Positions 24,813 through 32,989 of a stretch of 64,000 bases of DNA are shown here, piece after piece. Origin of the DNA: Propionispira arboris (GTDB lineage Bacteria; Bacillota; Negativicutes; Selenomonadales; Selenomonadaceae); NCBI RefSeq assembly GCF_900109225.1, contig NZ_FNZK01000011.1, positions 62,001 to 126,000 of the forward strand, read 5' to 3'. Under the pieces are notes generated by a model. That model made no database searches, had not been told where the DNA came from, and saw nothing but the letters and a program-made list of their open reading frames with translations. Numbering within the stretch: the stretch's first letter is position 1; every line of letters starts with the position of its first letter. Both the position numbers and the translations under genes were made by a program.

Positions 24813-25004
24813 ATGGATACCATTCAAACCCGAATTGAAGAAAAAGAAAAAGTGATTATTGTTATGTGCGATGCAGATAAGCGTGGGAATTTATTACGCT
24901 TCCTTGGAGAGGCTGATATGCAATACCTCAGCCCGACACTTGATGACTTTGAAAAAGCCTTCAAGACGATTTGTGAGGAGGACAGGAGAAACAATGAAAA
25001 ATAA
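24813..25004 (+). CDS. hypothetical small phage protein
   Basis: 63 residues from ATG 24813 with AGGAGCGATG upstream. The hydrophobic strand KVIIVMCDADKRGNLLRFL is followed by an acidic helix. No family. Overlaps the next gene start by 11 bases. Confidence 0.55.
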   Translation: MDTIQTRIEEKEKVIIVMCDADKRGNLLRFLGEADMQYLSPTLDDFEKAFKTICEEDRRNNEK

Positions 25005-25275
25005 ACCATGCAAGAAAACATTTTGTAAATCAAATTTTGCACATTACCCAAGAATGAAACGGTACGGAGAAAAGTGCATGAATCCAAATACATGCACAAT
25101 GCTGGAAATCGCTCAACAAGCGAATGTAATCAATATATTGGATAGACCCATCAAAGAGGGATACCAGTATGTTGGAAAATTAACGGAAAAAGAATTGGAA
25201 TACTGCATACACGCAGAAAAACGTGTCGGTGGTCTTGCGAAGTTACAGGCAGAAAAGAGGCACCGGACATGTTGA
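24994..25275 (+). CDS. hypothetical phage protein with cysteine cluster
   Basis: 93 residues from ATG 24994 (CAGGAG upstream). The longer same-frame ORF beginning at 24859 is discarded because it runs through the preceding gene. N-terminal cysteines in CKKTFCKSNF and KCMNPNTC could bind a metal. No family recognised. Confidence 0.55.
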   Translation: MKNKPCKKTFCKSNFAHYPRMKRYGEKCMNPNTCTMLEIAQQANVINILDRPIKEGYQYVGKLTEKELEYCIHAEKRVGGLAKLQAEKRHRTC

Positions 25276-25466
25276 ATGATGTAAAGCCTATCGAAGAAAT
25301 TGAGCAGGAACTTGTTGCACGCTTTGGCAGCAAACTTGAACCGATACGTGCGCCACTAAAAGATCGGCAGCGTTATGCCAGATTGGCAAAGCTGACAGAA
25401 GAACCATATAAAATCAAAGGAAACCGTCAAAACGCGGATGAGTTTATCCGTGCAAAATTTCAGTAA
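25269..25466 (+). CDS. hypothetical small phage protein
   Basis: 65 residues, overlapping the previous gene by seven bases. Charged, helical, with RFGSKLEPIRAPLKDRQRYARL. No family recognised; overlap and operon position support it as real. Confidence 0.5.
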   Translation: MLNDVKPIEEIEQELVARFGSKLEPIRAPLKDRQRYARLAKLTEEPYKIKGNRQNADEFIRAKFQ

Positions 25467-25511
25467 CCGACGAGGTACTTAAAAAACATATCTGCAAGGG
25501 GATGTATAAGT

Positions 25512-25811
25512 TTGGGTAAATATATATGCAGGTTAAAGAGCAGACCTCAAGAAGCGTTGACGAAATACAAATATGGTCGTCGACCGACAATGAAAAATCA
25601 TTCGCAAATTGTAGTAAATGCACCGCTTTATAATAACCGACATTGCCTAATATGTGGAAGTTTAATCATGACGGGTGTTGTATGCCGCATGTATGAAGGG
25701 ACGATTTGCATGAATCATTGTTTGGACTGTGAACATTTTCGCCGGATGTTTTGGCATTGTATGTTTTCAGCGCAAGAAAAAAGCAGCCTCCAAGAAAGAA
25801 GTTGCCATTAG
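25512..25811 (+). CDS. cysteine-rich small phage protein
   Basis: 99 residues from TTG 25512 (AAGGGG upstream). Six cysteines in the middle (HCLICGSLIM, VVCRMY, ICMNHCLDCEHF) look like a zinc-binding module. Last gene before a terminator and the Rep region. Confidence 0.5.
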   Translation: MGKYICRLKSRPQEALTKYKYGRRPTMKNHSQIVVNAPLYNNRHCLICGSLIMTGVVCRMYEGTICMNHCLDCEHFRRMFWHCMFSAQEKSSLQERSCH

Positions 25812-25827
25812 ACAATCCTATAAAGCA

Positions 25828-25858
25828 AAAACAGCAGCGCGTCTAACACTGCTGTTTT
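25828..25858 (+). terminator. terminator after the first early gene block
   Basis: AAAACAGCAG pairs with CTGCTGTTTT (10 bp, 11-base loop). The T-run lies in the stem's 3' arm. Confidence 0.65.
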
Positions 25859-25943
25859 CATAGGCTGATTTCGAAATATTTACGTAATTATTATAGCACA
25901 TTTTGCGTAAAAAGTCAGCCTGAAAAGAGCTTAAATAACTTGA

Positions 25944-26002
25944 TAAAAGTATTAATCTATCGACACATATTATAAAAAAAGTATAGATAGATCAATACTT
26001 TA
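25944..26002. repeat. long inverted repeat upstream of the Rep gene
   Basis: TAAAAGTATTAATCTATC (25944-25961) and GATAGATCAATACTTTA (25986-26002) form a 14-bp core stem with one mismatch around a loop of about 24 bases. It ends 38 bases before the HUH Rep gene. Candidate replication origin (Rep target hairpin) or leader hairpin. Confidence 0.5.
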
Positions 26003-26040
26003 CAAGATGGTAAAACAAAATTAAAAAGCAGGTTGACAAT

Positions 26041-26799
26041 ATGGGACGTTGGAGAAAGAAGATTAAAGCCGGAAACACATTTGAGATTTTCGAATATGCG
26101 TCTGGGAGAAAAGGGTTGAAAATTCCTGTAGCCCCAAAAAGCAATGAAACGAGTGAAAAACAAAAACGGCAAAATGACAAAAATGCTGAAAGTAAATGTC
26201 GGTGGTATATCAATCAAAACTTTAGAGCTGGAGATTGGTGGATATATTTGACCTATCCGGCAAAGATCAGACCGACAATAGAGAAAGCAAAAAACGATAT
26301 AAGCAAATTTTTCCGCGGAATGAGAACAATTTATAAAAAAGCGGGAAAAGAACTGAAATACATCATGGCGGCAGGGATGGGGAAACGCGGAGCAGTCCAT
26401 TTTCATTTAGTCATGAATTACATTGAAGCAGGAAAGATTGCAGAGGTTTGGAGAGCGATTGCAGGAACAAAAGAAACTCCATATCCAACAATGAATTTTA
26501 AGCCGATGGATACACGTATCAATCACGCAGATCTTGCGGCATATATTATCAAAAATACATTGGAAAGTTTTTATGATCCAGAGCGTCGTCTTTATGCCGA
26601 TCGATTTTGCAAAAGCAGAAATTTAAAAAAACCAAAAATTACAGTAAAAAAAGTAAAAGCAAAAAGATGGAGAAAACCAAAGCCGCCAAAAGGGTATTAC
26701 TTAGATAAGCGGTACACATACGAAGGATATACAGAAGATGGGTACCCGTACCGACACTATATTTTTATAAAAATCCATGGCGAAGAATATGAAACGTGA
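26041..26799 (+). CDS. HUH rolling-circle replication initiator-like protein
   Basis: 252 residues. The HUH metal motif is GAVHFHLVMN with histidines at 120 and 122; the catalytic tyrosine motif is LAAYIIKNT with Y168 and K171 (Y1 type, YxxK). An aromatic strand WWIYLTYP precedes them, as in phage G2P-like Rep proteins. Such proteins nick one strand at an origin hairpin and remain covalently attached through the tyrosine. The C-terminal 60 residues are very basic and then tyrosine-rich. Its place before parA and parB suggests a replication and maintenance block. Confidence 0.75.
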   Translation: MGRWRKKIKAGNTFEIFEYASGRKGLKIPVAPKSNETSEKQKRQNDKNAESKCRWYINQNFRAGDWWIYLTYPAKIRPTIEKAKNDISKFFRGMRTIYKKAGKELKYIMAAGMGKRGAVHFHLVMNYIEAGKIAEVWRAIAGTKETPYPTMNFKPMDTRINHADLAAYIIKNTLESFYDPERRLYADRFCKSRNLKKPKITVKKVKAKRWRKPKPPKGYYLDKRYTYEGYTEDGYPYRHYIFIKIHGEEYET

Positions 26800-26841
26800 A
26801 AGCTGTTAAGACAAATTCGAAAATAAAAGGAGATATTTGCA

Positions 26842-27045
26842 ATGAATGATGTGAAATTAGATTTACCACCAGAACCAGGAATTTATAAGGTTTTTCGTCG
26901 TGATCCAGTAACCAATGAGCGTGTTTATGTTGGTACGGCAGAGGTTGGTTTCGAAAACGTTCCATCGTCCCACAAGAAAAAACAAATTAAACAGTCTGAA
27001 AGTGCGAAGGTAATAGACTTATCTGCTAGGAGGCAAATGCTATGA
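26842..27045 (+). CDS. hypothetical small protein upstream of parA
   Basis: 67 residues; N-terminal PPEPGIYKVFRRDPVTNERVY reads like a strand-turn-strand, the rest is basic. It overlaps parA by ATGA, so translation is coupled. No family. Confidence 0.55.
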   Translation: MNDVKLDLPPEPGIYKVFRRDPVTNERVYVGTAEVGFENVPSSHKKKQIKQSESAKVIDLSARRQML

Positions 27046-27803
27046 AAATAATTGCTGTAATTAATCTTAAGGGCGGAGTTGCCAAAACTATCACGTCGGA
27101 TAATATGGCGGATATTTTAGTCAGTGTCCATGGAAAACGAGTTTTGCTAATCGATAATGATAAGCAGGGAAACACAAGTAAATTCTTTGGCCTGCATGGC
27201 TATGACAAAAAGACAATATCAGACGTATTGCTTGATCCAAAATGCAATATTCGGGATGTGATAGAGCATACAAAATATAAAAACTTAGACCTTATCAGTG
27301 CAAATATGGACCTGATGATGGCAAATCAAAAGTTGATTTTAGATTCAACGCGGATACAGCAGATCATATTGCGTGAAAAACTAAAAGTTGTGAAAGATGA
27401 TTATGATTTTGTAATTATCGATAACGCACCGGATATCAATATCGGTGTAATGAATGCCTTGGTCGCGGCAGACGAAGTCATTGTCCCGATAAAGATAGAC
27501 CAGTTTGCTTTTGATGGTCTTGAGCAGCTAATAGAATACTTTGATTCAATTCGGGAAGGACTGAATCCTCAACTAACTTTCAGAGGGTGCCTTGTGACGC
27601 AGTACGCAAACAACAAGACGAATAAAGATGGTACGGAATGGTTGGCTAGTAAAGCCGAATATCCATTGTTTAAAACAGTCATACACCGCACGGTCAAAGT
27701 CGATGAAAGTACATTCTATCAAATGCCAATCATGAGACATTCAAGATATTGCCGTGCTTCACTAGATTATCAAGCCTTTGTCAAAGAATATCTGCAAAAA
27801 TAA
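27042..27803 (+). CDS. parA: ParA-family partition ATPase
   Basis: 253 residues. Deviant Walker A INLKGGVAKTIT with K10 and K15, switch I region LLIDNDKQGNTS (ND where DPQ is usual), Walker B DFVIIDNAP. With the adjacent ParB-like protein it would segregate a low-copy replicon or, in some phages, play a different DNA-positioning role. It is followed immediately by a repeated palindromic element and parB. Confidence 0.88.
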   Translation: MKIIAVINLKGGVAKTITSDNMADILVSVHGKRVLLIDNDKQGNTSKFFGLHGYDKKTISDVLLDPKCNIRDVIEHTKYKNLDLISANMDLMMANQKLILDSTRIQQIILREKLKVVKDDYDFVIIDNAPDINIGVMNALVAADEVIVPIKIDQFAFDGLEQLIEYFDSIREGLNPQLTFRGCLVTQYANNKTNKDGTEWLASKAEYPLFKTVIHRTVKVDESTFYQMPIMRHSRYCRASLDYQAFVKEYLQK

Positions 27804-27836
27804 TTGTGTTCAACTTGGACACAAAAAGGAGGGCGA
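27793..27836 (+). repeat. 44-base palindromic element, copy A, before parB
   Basis: The element runs from TGCAAAAATAATT through the 17-base palindrome GTGTTCAACTTGGACAC (27806-27822) to AAAAAGGAGGGCGA, which is the parB ribosome binding site. 42 of 44 bases match copy B at 56272-56315. Confidence 0.8.
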
Positions 27837-27839
27837 CAC

Positions 27840-29120
27840 ATGGCAAAGAAAAGTATTTTCGAAATGCTGAATCAGACCAGTAAACAAGCTATTACAGTAA
27901 CGCAGGATAATATGGTAACTGCTATGAAAATGTTGGATATCAAAGACCTTGTGCCATCAAAAGAAAATTTTTATAGCACAGAAGAAATCGAAACACTAAA
28001 GGCAACCATTGAAATGTTTGGAGTCATGCAAAATATCCTGGTAACGAAAATACCGGACAGTAGTAAATATAGGATTCTTGCCGGACATCGTCGCTGTATG
28101 GCCATTAATCGGCTTGTAGAAGAAGGTAAAACGCAATTCCGCCAAGTTCCTTGCCTTATAAGGGAACAGGAAGAAAAAATAAGAGCGCGGCTACAACTGC
28201 TTTTTGCAAATGCAACCATGCGACAGCTCAGTGATTGGGAAAGAGTCGAACAGACCAGACAGCTAAAAGAAGTGCTGAAAGAATATAAAGATTTAGGAAA
28301 TGCATTACCTGGGCGGCTCAGAGATTATATTGCCGGTGCATTGGATGTATCACCGACGACAGCAGGACGGTTAGAAAAAATAGATAAAAATTTGGTACCC
28401 GAACTAAAAGGCTCTCTAAAAAATGGAGATATTGCACTTACAACAGCAACAGAATTGGCGGGCATGTCGGCAGCCGATCAGAAAGCAGTGTATGAGCAAA
28501 CAGGCGGTAAGGTAAAACTTTCCGATGTAAATAATAAAAATAATATACCTGAATTGCAAGAAAAAGTCGAACCAGTCGGAAAAATCGAAAGAGAAACTAT
28601 GGTTTTACCAAAAAGCCATAAAACAAAAGCAGAAATAAGAATTGGTTACTACACAGACGGTAAATATAGATATGGCATAGATTGCCAAACGAGCACGTCG
28701 GGACATAGCTATATGCCATCAGAATATGGTGAAACATACAGCACGGTTGAAGAAGCACGGGCGGCTGCACTGCAAGAAATGGCTGACTGGAACGAAACAC
28801 TGAAAAAATCGTTAATTTCGGGCGGGTATATAGCAAAACCAGCAAAAGAGAAAAAACAGGAATACCAAGAATCTGGGAGCCAATTGCCGGCGGATACAGA
28901 ACACAGAATATACGCTGTAAAATCGACCATGGAACTATTGCAAAAACAAATTGAAAAGGTGGCTGCATTGAAACAAATTGACGAAAGTGGAGGAAACACC
29001 CAAGGAGTGGCAAATCGGGCGGCACAGATAGAATACTTAGGAGAGATATTAGGACGGGCACAAAACGATCTATTTGATTTAGTAGGACAGAATATTTTTG
29101 AGGGGTGCATGAATAAGTGA
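27840..29120 (+). CDS. parB: ParB-like partition/nuclease-domain protein
   Basis: 426 residues from ATG 27840, seven bases after AAGGAGGG; the earlier in-frame start at 27804 lies in the palindromic element. The N-terminal ParB/Srx domain includes FYSTEEIETLKATIEMFG and ILAGHRRCMAINRL, then the central HTH region LRDYIAGALDVSPTTAGRLEK. The C-terminal half is longer than in chromosomal ParB and contains an RIGYYTDGKYRYGIDC segment and a helical tail. Expected to bind parS-like sites and stimulate ParA. Confidence 0.82.
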   Translation: MAKKSIFEMLNQTSKQAITVTQDNMVTAMKMLDIKDLVPSKENFYSTEEIETLKATIEMFGVMQNILVTKIPDSSKYRILAGHRRCMAINRLVEEGKTQFRQVPCLIREQEEKIRARLQLLFANATMRQLSDWERVEQTRQLKEVLKEYKDLGNALPGRLRDYIAGALDVSPTTAGRLEKIDKNLVPELKGSLKNGDIALTTATELAGMSAADQKAVYEQTGGKVKLSDVNNKNNIPELQEKVEPVGKIERETMVLPKSHKTKAEIRIGYYTDGKYRYGIDCQTSTSGHSYMPSEYGETYSTVEEARAAALQEMADWNETLKKSLISGGYIAKPAKEKKQEYQESGSQLPADTEHRIYAVKSTMELLQKQIEKVAALKQIDESGGNTQGVANRAAQIEYLGEILGRAQNDLFDLVGQNIFEGCMNK

Positions 29121-29293
29121 GATCAGGATATATGGCAGATACAACTGCATGGACGGCAATGAACAATATATGTCGTACACAGCGGGCGGGACGGCATCAA
29201 AAGGAACATAGGCGCAAAAAACAACGTAGAGAGCAGAAAATCATTGATTGGCAAAATCATCAGCCAACGATGGTGATACAGGGAGGCATTTAA
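29117..29293 (+). CDS. basic small phage protein
   Basis: 58 residues if started at the GTG overlapping the parB stop (GTGA), or 53 from ATG 29132. The middle is very basic (RHQKEHRRKKQRREQK), suggesting nucleic acid binding. No family. Confidence 0.45.
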   Translation: MRSGYMADTTAWTAMNNICRTQRAGRHQKEHRRKKQRREQKIIDWQNHQPTMVIQGGI

Positions 29294-29296
29294 AAA

Positions 29297-29377
29297 ATGG
29301 AAAATAAAATGTTAGATATTGGCGGCGGAATCCATGATTTAATTGATGCACTTCTTTCAGCGGAAGGTGAGGACTGA
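29297..29377 (+). CDS. 26-residue small ORF coupled to the next gene
   Basis: ATG 29297, 26 acidic codons (with GGGIHDLIDALLSAEGED at the end), TGA overlapping the next ATG by one base (TGATG). GGGAGGC lies 10 bases upstream. Coupled arrangement supports translation. Confidence 0.4.
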   Translation: MENKMLDIGGGIHDLIDALLSAEGED

Positions 29378-29715
29378 TGGAAAGAAAGCCACCAAGGGGC
29401 GTTACTCCCCATAACTTATGGAAAATGAACATTTTAACAGACAGAATGAACGATATTGCCAGGGCAACCAAAGAATACAATCACGCGGGAAAGAAATACC
29501 CAAAAGAATGGATTGATGAATGGAACGAATTGCGAAAAGAAAGAGAAGCCTTAGCAAGTAAAACGGCGGGAGGATGCAGTCTTATAACAATATATGGTGA
29601 ACCAGGAGAAGAAAACGGAAAATGTGTAGGTTTTAGAAAATCAGATAAAAACGATGAACCAACTGACAAATGCATGGAATGTAGCAAAAACGTATTTTAT
29701 GAAGGTGAAGAATGA
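29377..29715 (+). CDS. hypothetical phage protein with C-terminal cysteines
   Basis: 112 residues. N-terminal basic region, central helix EWNELRKEREALASK, C-terminal CVGFRKS and KCMECSKN cysteines possibly for zinc. Its end overlaps the next gene (ATGATG). No family. Confidence 0.55.
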   Translation: MERKPPRGVTPHNLWKMNILTDRMNDIARATKEYNHAGKKYPKEWIDEWNELRKEREALASKTAGGCSLITIYGEPGEENGKCVGFRKSDKNDEPTDKCMECSKNVFYEGEE

Positions 29716-29909
29716 TGGAAATCACAAGTTCAGAAGCAAAACTTGCCGCGTCAATTATGAAAACTTGGTGTAGAGATCACAAGTGCGAAGATTGCTTTGT
29801 AAATTGCTTTGAGAAAAACTATAAACCGTGCAGTTTGCCGAGTGGTTGGGACGTTCCATATATCGGCGAAGAAAACTATGTAAAACCGAAAGTGGAGAAA
29901 AAATCATGA
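29712..29909 (+). CDS. cysteine-rich small phage protein
   Basis: 65 residues with five cysteines in WCRDHKCEDCFVNCFEKN and KPCSLP, zinc-finger-like. Coupled on both sides by four-base overlaps. No family. Confidence 0.5.
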   Translation: MMEITSSEAKLAASIMKTWCRDHKCEDCFVNCFEKNYKPCSLPSGWDVPYIGEENYVKPKVEKKS

Positions 29910-30226
29910 CAAAATATGAACAGCTAACAGAAGATTTAAAAGAAGCTCATCAGAAATCAAAAGAAGCTGTAACCGGCGATGATGGAGGAACGGCAAATCT
30001 TGATAGTACATTTTTAACATTGCCGCGTTGGAATGAGAAGAAAACGATTAAAGCTATAAATGATGCAGGGTTATATTGCGGGAGCAAAATACATTGGATT
30101 GGAAACGGATATTTAATTAGCGTTGGCGGGGGGCAGGGAAACGATAGGGTGATAGCAAGAAATGCATTTTCAAAATACCTGAAGGAAAAAGGATACGATG
30201 TAATGCATTTTGATATGATCGATTAA
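29906..30226 (+). CDS. hypothetical phage protein
   Basis: 106 residues from ATG 29906, overlapping the previous stop by ATGA; the longer frame from 29828 is rejected for that reason. Acidic helical N-terminus then an alpha/beta part with SKIHWIGNGYLISVGGG. No family. Confidence 0.55.
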   Translation: MTKYEQLTEDLKEAHQKSKEAVTGDDGGTANLDSTFLTLPRWNEKKTIKAINDAGLYCGSKIHWIGNGYLISVGGGQGNDRVIARNAFSKYLKEKGYDVMHFDMID

Positions 30227-30242
30227 GGATGTGAGTTGAAAA

Positions 30243-30596
30243 ATGAAAGAAGTATTCGGGCTGACCATAGATACTGAAACGATTTATTCAGACGACAAAT
30301 ATATGATTGTACAGGAAATCATTGCAAATAACGGCTATGAGTATGATATGCAAAAAGCTTGCGAGGAAAGCAAAAAAATTTGGGGGAGCGGATATCAGGC
30401 ACATGAACAGGCTTGCGATCGAGGCGATATTCAGAGGTTTTTTAATAAATATCCATCGTTTAAGAATATTTTGCAAAAGGTAGTTAATTGTGATGCTGGT
30501 AGATACTATAAAACAGGCAGAGAAATAGAAGGCATGACGGTATTCAAGAAGTGGATGTCTGACGAAGAATTTTACCGAATGCCAGAATATCAATAA
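30243..30596 (+). CDS. hypothetical phage protein
   Basis: 117 residues, no recognised family. Contains EEFYRMPEYQ at the C-terminus and no membrane segment. Position within the run of small early genes. Confidence 0.5.
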   Translation: MKEVFGLTIDTETIYSDDKYMIVQEIIANNGYEYDMQKACEESKKIWGSGYQAHEQACDRGDIQRFFNKYPSFKNILQKVVNCDAGRYYKTGREIEGMTVFKKWMSDEEFYRMPEYQ

Positions 30597-30610
30597 AGGA
30601 GAAATGATGT

Positions 30611-30994
30611 ATGTTTGATGAAACAGAACTTTGCAACGATATGCGCGATCAATTAACTCATGCAATGTTAAGAAAACATATTAATAATGGTAAATGTATT
30701 TGTGGTCGTAAAATGCGATGCTCGCAAAAATGCAATGATTATGATGAATATTGTTCAGAACGAGGGAACACTGCAACTGAAATAGCATTTAGAAGAATCT
30801 TTTGGAAATCTCGTGCTGAAGATTGGAAAAGAAGGGCTCCACGTTGGCGAATGATTTTGAAATGTTATAAGCGTGAGGCTATTTACCGCAGTAAGATATG
30901 TGTTTCTTGCCATCTTGAGGAGAACGAATATTGTTCAGTAAATGGAATTCAAAATGCAAGATGTAAACAACAACCCGTATGGAAGTGGCGATAA
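30611..30994 (+). CDS. cysteine-rich hypothetical phage protein
   Basis: 127 residues with two cysteine clusters: CICGRKMRCSQKCNDYDEYC (about 29-48) and ICVSCHLEENEYCSVNG (about 96-112), separated by a basic helix. Likely two zinc-binding modules. Next gene starts inside its stop (TAATG). Confidence 0.55.
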   Translation: MFDETELCNDMRDQLTHAMLRKHINNGKCICGRKMRCSQKCNDYDEYCSERGNTATEIAFRRIFWKSRAEDWKRRAPRWRMILKCYKREAIYRSKICVSCHLEENEYCSVNGIQNARCKQQPVWKWR

Positions 30995-31266
30995 TGGTTG
31001 ATGAAAAAACATGGGAAGAATTCAAAGATAGTGGATTATTGTGGTGGGTAAATATGATTATTCATACCTTTGGCTGGGCCATCGTATATGAAAGTGGAAT
31101 TGGAACGTTAAGCAGAGTTTATCCGGCAAGGGTAAACTATCGTGGATTTGATGAAAAATCAAATGATGAAGGGTATGAAAAAGTTAATAGGTATATGAAG
31201 GCCAACGCAGAGAATATTTTGGAGGACATGTTGATAGGTAATGAAAAGGATACTAAAAATAATTAA
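30994..31266 (+). CDS. hypothetical phage protein
   Basis: 90 residues from ATG 30994, which overlaps the previous stop and has GGAAGTGG upstream. N-terminal TWEEFKDSGLLWWVNMIIH, tryptophan-rich, then IVYESGIGTLSRVYPARVN. No family. Confidence 0.5.
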   Translation: MVDEKTWEEFKDSGLLWWVNMIIHTFGWAIVYESGIGTLSRVYPARVNYRGFDEKSNDEGYEKVNRYMKANAENILEDMLIGNEKDTKNN

Positions 31267-31357
31267 GTGGCTGAGATTCAGGGGGCAACCGCTTAAACAT
31301 ATCAAGAAGCGCAGCGGGCGGCGAATATGTGCTAGAAGCAAGCCAAAAAAACTTTGA
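31241..31357 (+). CDS. very basic 38-residue ORF
   Basis: ATG 31241, overlapping the previous gene by 26 bases. 38 residues, strongly basic (MKRILKIIKWLRFRG, then KRSGRR and KPKKL). Ribosome binding site is weak (GATAGG). Possible DNA- or RNA-binding peptide; could be chance. Confidence 0.3.
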   Translation: MKRILKIIKWLRFRGQPLKHIKKRSGRRICARSKPKKL

Positions 31358-31392
31358 ACAATATTTTTATAGGCTGAACGGGGGTAAAAAAA

Positions 31393-31689
31393 ATGTATTG
31401 GCCAGGACCTGATTGCAAATATTATGATGGGAAATGTGGACATATGGGAGAAGAACGGCATGAATGCAAACATCAAGAGCGAGAAACATTGGTGAAAATA
31501 AAAAAAGGACTCTTTTATAGGTTTATTAACTGGATATTTGGGACTAAAAAAAGAACATATTGTATTATGACACCATATGATGATAAAGATTATTGCAAGT
31601 TATACGAAGGACGAATAAGGATACCGCCTGGACCACCGCAACAAAATAAAATTGCTAAAAATATTAAAAAAATGGATTTAAAAAAATAG
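31393..31689 (+). CDS. cysteine-rich hypothetical phage protein
   Basis: 98 residues. N-terminal C/H cluster GPDCKYYDGKCGHMGEERHE and a later C, then basic and proline-rich C-terminus. GGGGG lies 8 bases upstream. No family. Confidence 0.5.
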   Translation: MYWPGPDCKYYDGKCGHMGEERHECKHQERETLVKIKKGLFYRFINWIFGTKKRTYCIMTPYDDKDYCKLYEGRIRIPPGPPQQNKIAKNIKKMDLKK

Positions 31690-31744
31690 ACGAAAAGGTT
31701 AGAGCACATACAGGATTAACAGATCAGAAATGGGGCGTTGAATA

Positions 31745-32281
31745 GTGAATAATGGTTTTATTATAAATGAGCGTTCATACCAAAATCGCATTAACAATGC
31801 ACAAGGACACCTTATAGAGGGCGAAGTTATGCGCGGCTGCATGTATTATAAAGAACGGGGGTTTGCTGACATAGACAAAACACCAGAACCGTTTCGTGTT
31901 ATAAAAAAAGGAACGCGAGGAATATTTACAGGCCAATTCACAAAAAGCAAAGCGCAACCAGATTTCAAGGGAACTATGAGGGGTGGCAAAACGATTGTCT
32001 TTGAAGTGAAAAGCACACAGGAAGATAATATTAAACAAAGTGTGTTATCGAAAAAGCAAAGTGCAACGTTAGAATCATATTACAATCTTGGAGCAATTGC
32101 CTTTGTACTGATAGCCATACAAGATGAATTTTTCACGGTACCATGGGATCTTTGGCGAGACATGAAAGAATATTTCGGGCGGAAGTACGTAAAAGCAAAT
32201 GACTTAGAACGTTATCATGTGAAATACAGCTTGCGGGTTTGTTTTTTAGATAAAGTGTTTTTAATTAAAGTAAAAGAGTGA
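31745..32281 (+). CDS. RecU-like Holliday junction resolvase
   Basis: 178 residues from GTG 31745. PD-(D/E)xK nuclease core: QPDFKGTMRGGKTIVFEVKST at about 80-100, then helix with KKQSATLESYYNLGAIAFVL and the strand ending FTVPWDLW. This matches RecU, which cuts Holliday junctions in Firmicutes. In phages it serves recombination or DNA processing before packaging. Confidence 0.8.
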   Translation: MNNGFIINERSYQNRINNAQGHLIEGEVMRGCMYYKERGFADIDKTPEPFRVIKKGTRGIFTGQFTKSKAQPDFKGTMRGGKTIVFEVKSTQEDNIKQSVLSKKQSATLESYYNLGAIAFVLIAIQDEFFTVPWDLWRDMKEYFGRKYVKANDLERYHVKYSLRVCFLDKVFLIKVKE

Positions 32282-32305
32282 TTTTGATTGATGGAGTGAT
32301 GAACA

Positions 32306-32464
32306 ATGGAGTTTAAAATAGCAATAAATCGTAAATTCAACCTAGGTCTACATTGGCAGAGAAAACGAAAAGGTATAGATGTCGGATGGTTATCTTTACA
32401 AATAAAAATTGGTCAATACATACCGCTGCGTAATACTGAGCGGGGTATATATAAATATAAGTAA
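32306..32464 (+). CDS. small hypothetical phage protein
   Basis: 52 residues from ATG 32306, with GGAGTGAT upstream. Basic and aromatic (LHWQRKRKGIDVGWLSLQI). A weak GGGCGGC/GTCGTCC hairpin with a GAAA loop follows. No family. Confidence 0.4.
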   Translation: MEFKIAINRKFNLGLHWQRKRKGIDVGWLSLQIKIGQYIPLRNTERGIYKYK

Positions 32465-32521
32465 AATAAAAGGGCGGCGAAAGTCGTCCTCTTAGTGCGT
32501 TTTAGATGGGGTGAAAGAAGA

Positions 32522-32971
32522 ATGATGAAATTAAATCAAAAATATATAGAAAAAATATTTTACAATTATGATAAAATAAGGCAGGCAGTGTATGAAGCAA
32601 GAAATGATTTAGGAAGTATTAAAGCTGGAGGAAACAGCAGTGGTCATGCTTTCGTGAGTGATCCAACAGCTATTGCTGCATTAAGAAATTCAATGGAACT
32701 TCGAAAAGTTGTTATTGATATGGGTAAGAATCAAGACTCACTAGTCGTTTCTAATCCAGAGAAGTGGATGAAGGTTGTGGATTATACATATGCGTATTTC
32801 AAAGGGAAAACAACGATGGATGTTCTTCAAGATCGTTTTTCTGGGGAAAGTTATGGTGAGACTTGCAATAAATTGAATATCAGTCGCAATATTTATTATT
32901 GCTATTTACAGGAAGGAATGCATTATGCACAGCTCTGTGCGGTCGGTTTGCAACTTATGGCACTGTTTTAA
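32522..32971 (+). CDS. possible late-gene transcription regulator (RinA/ArpU-like)
   Basis: 149 residues from ATG 32522 (GGGGTGAAAG upstream). N-terminal helical part, then a C-terminal sigma-region-4-like HTH: YGETCNKLNISRNIYYCYLQEG. Size, domain order and position just before the accessory and terminase genes match phage late regulators of the RinA/ArpU/Sigma-like group. Identification rests on pattern and position. Confidence 0.5.
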   Translation: MMKLNQKYIEKIFYNYDKIRQAVYEARNDLGSIKAGGNSSGHAFVSDPTAIAALRNSMELRKVVIDMGKNQDSLVVSNPEKWMKVVDYTYAYFKGKTTMDVLQDRFSGESYGETCNKLNISRNIYYCYLQEGMHYAQLCAVGLQLMALF

Positions 32972-32989
32972 ATAAGGAGGATAAGATAT

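Noticed and set aside
24859-25275. 138-residue version of the cysteine-cluster protein
   Set aside because: Its first 45 codons overlap another gene in a different frame; ATG 24994 has the ribosome binding site.
28597-29166. 189-codon minus-strand frame opposite parB
   Set aside because: Antisense to a well-supported gene, no ribosome binding site, composition typical of a complement frame.
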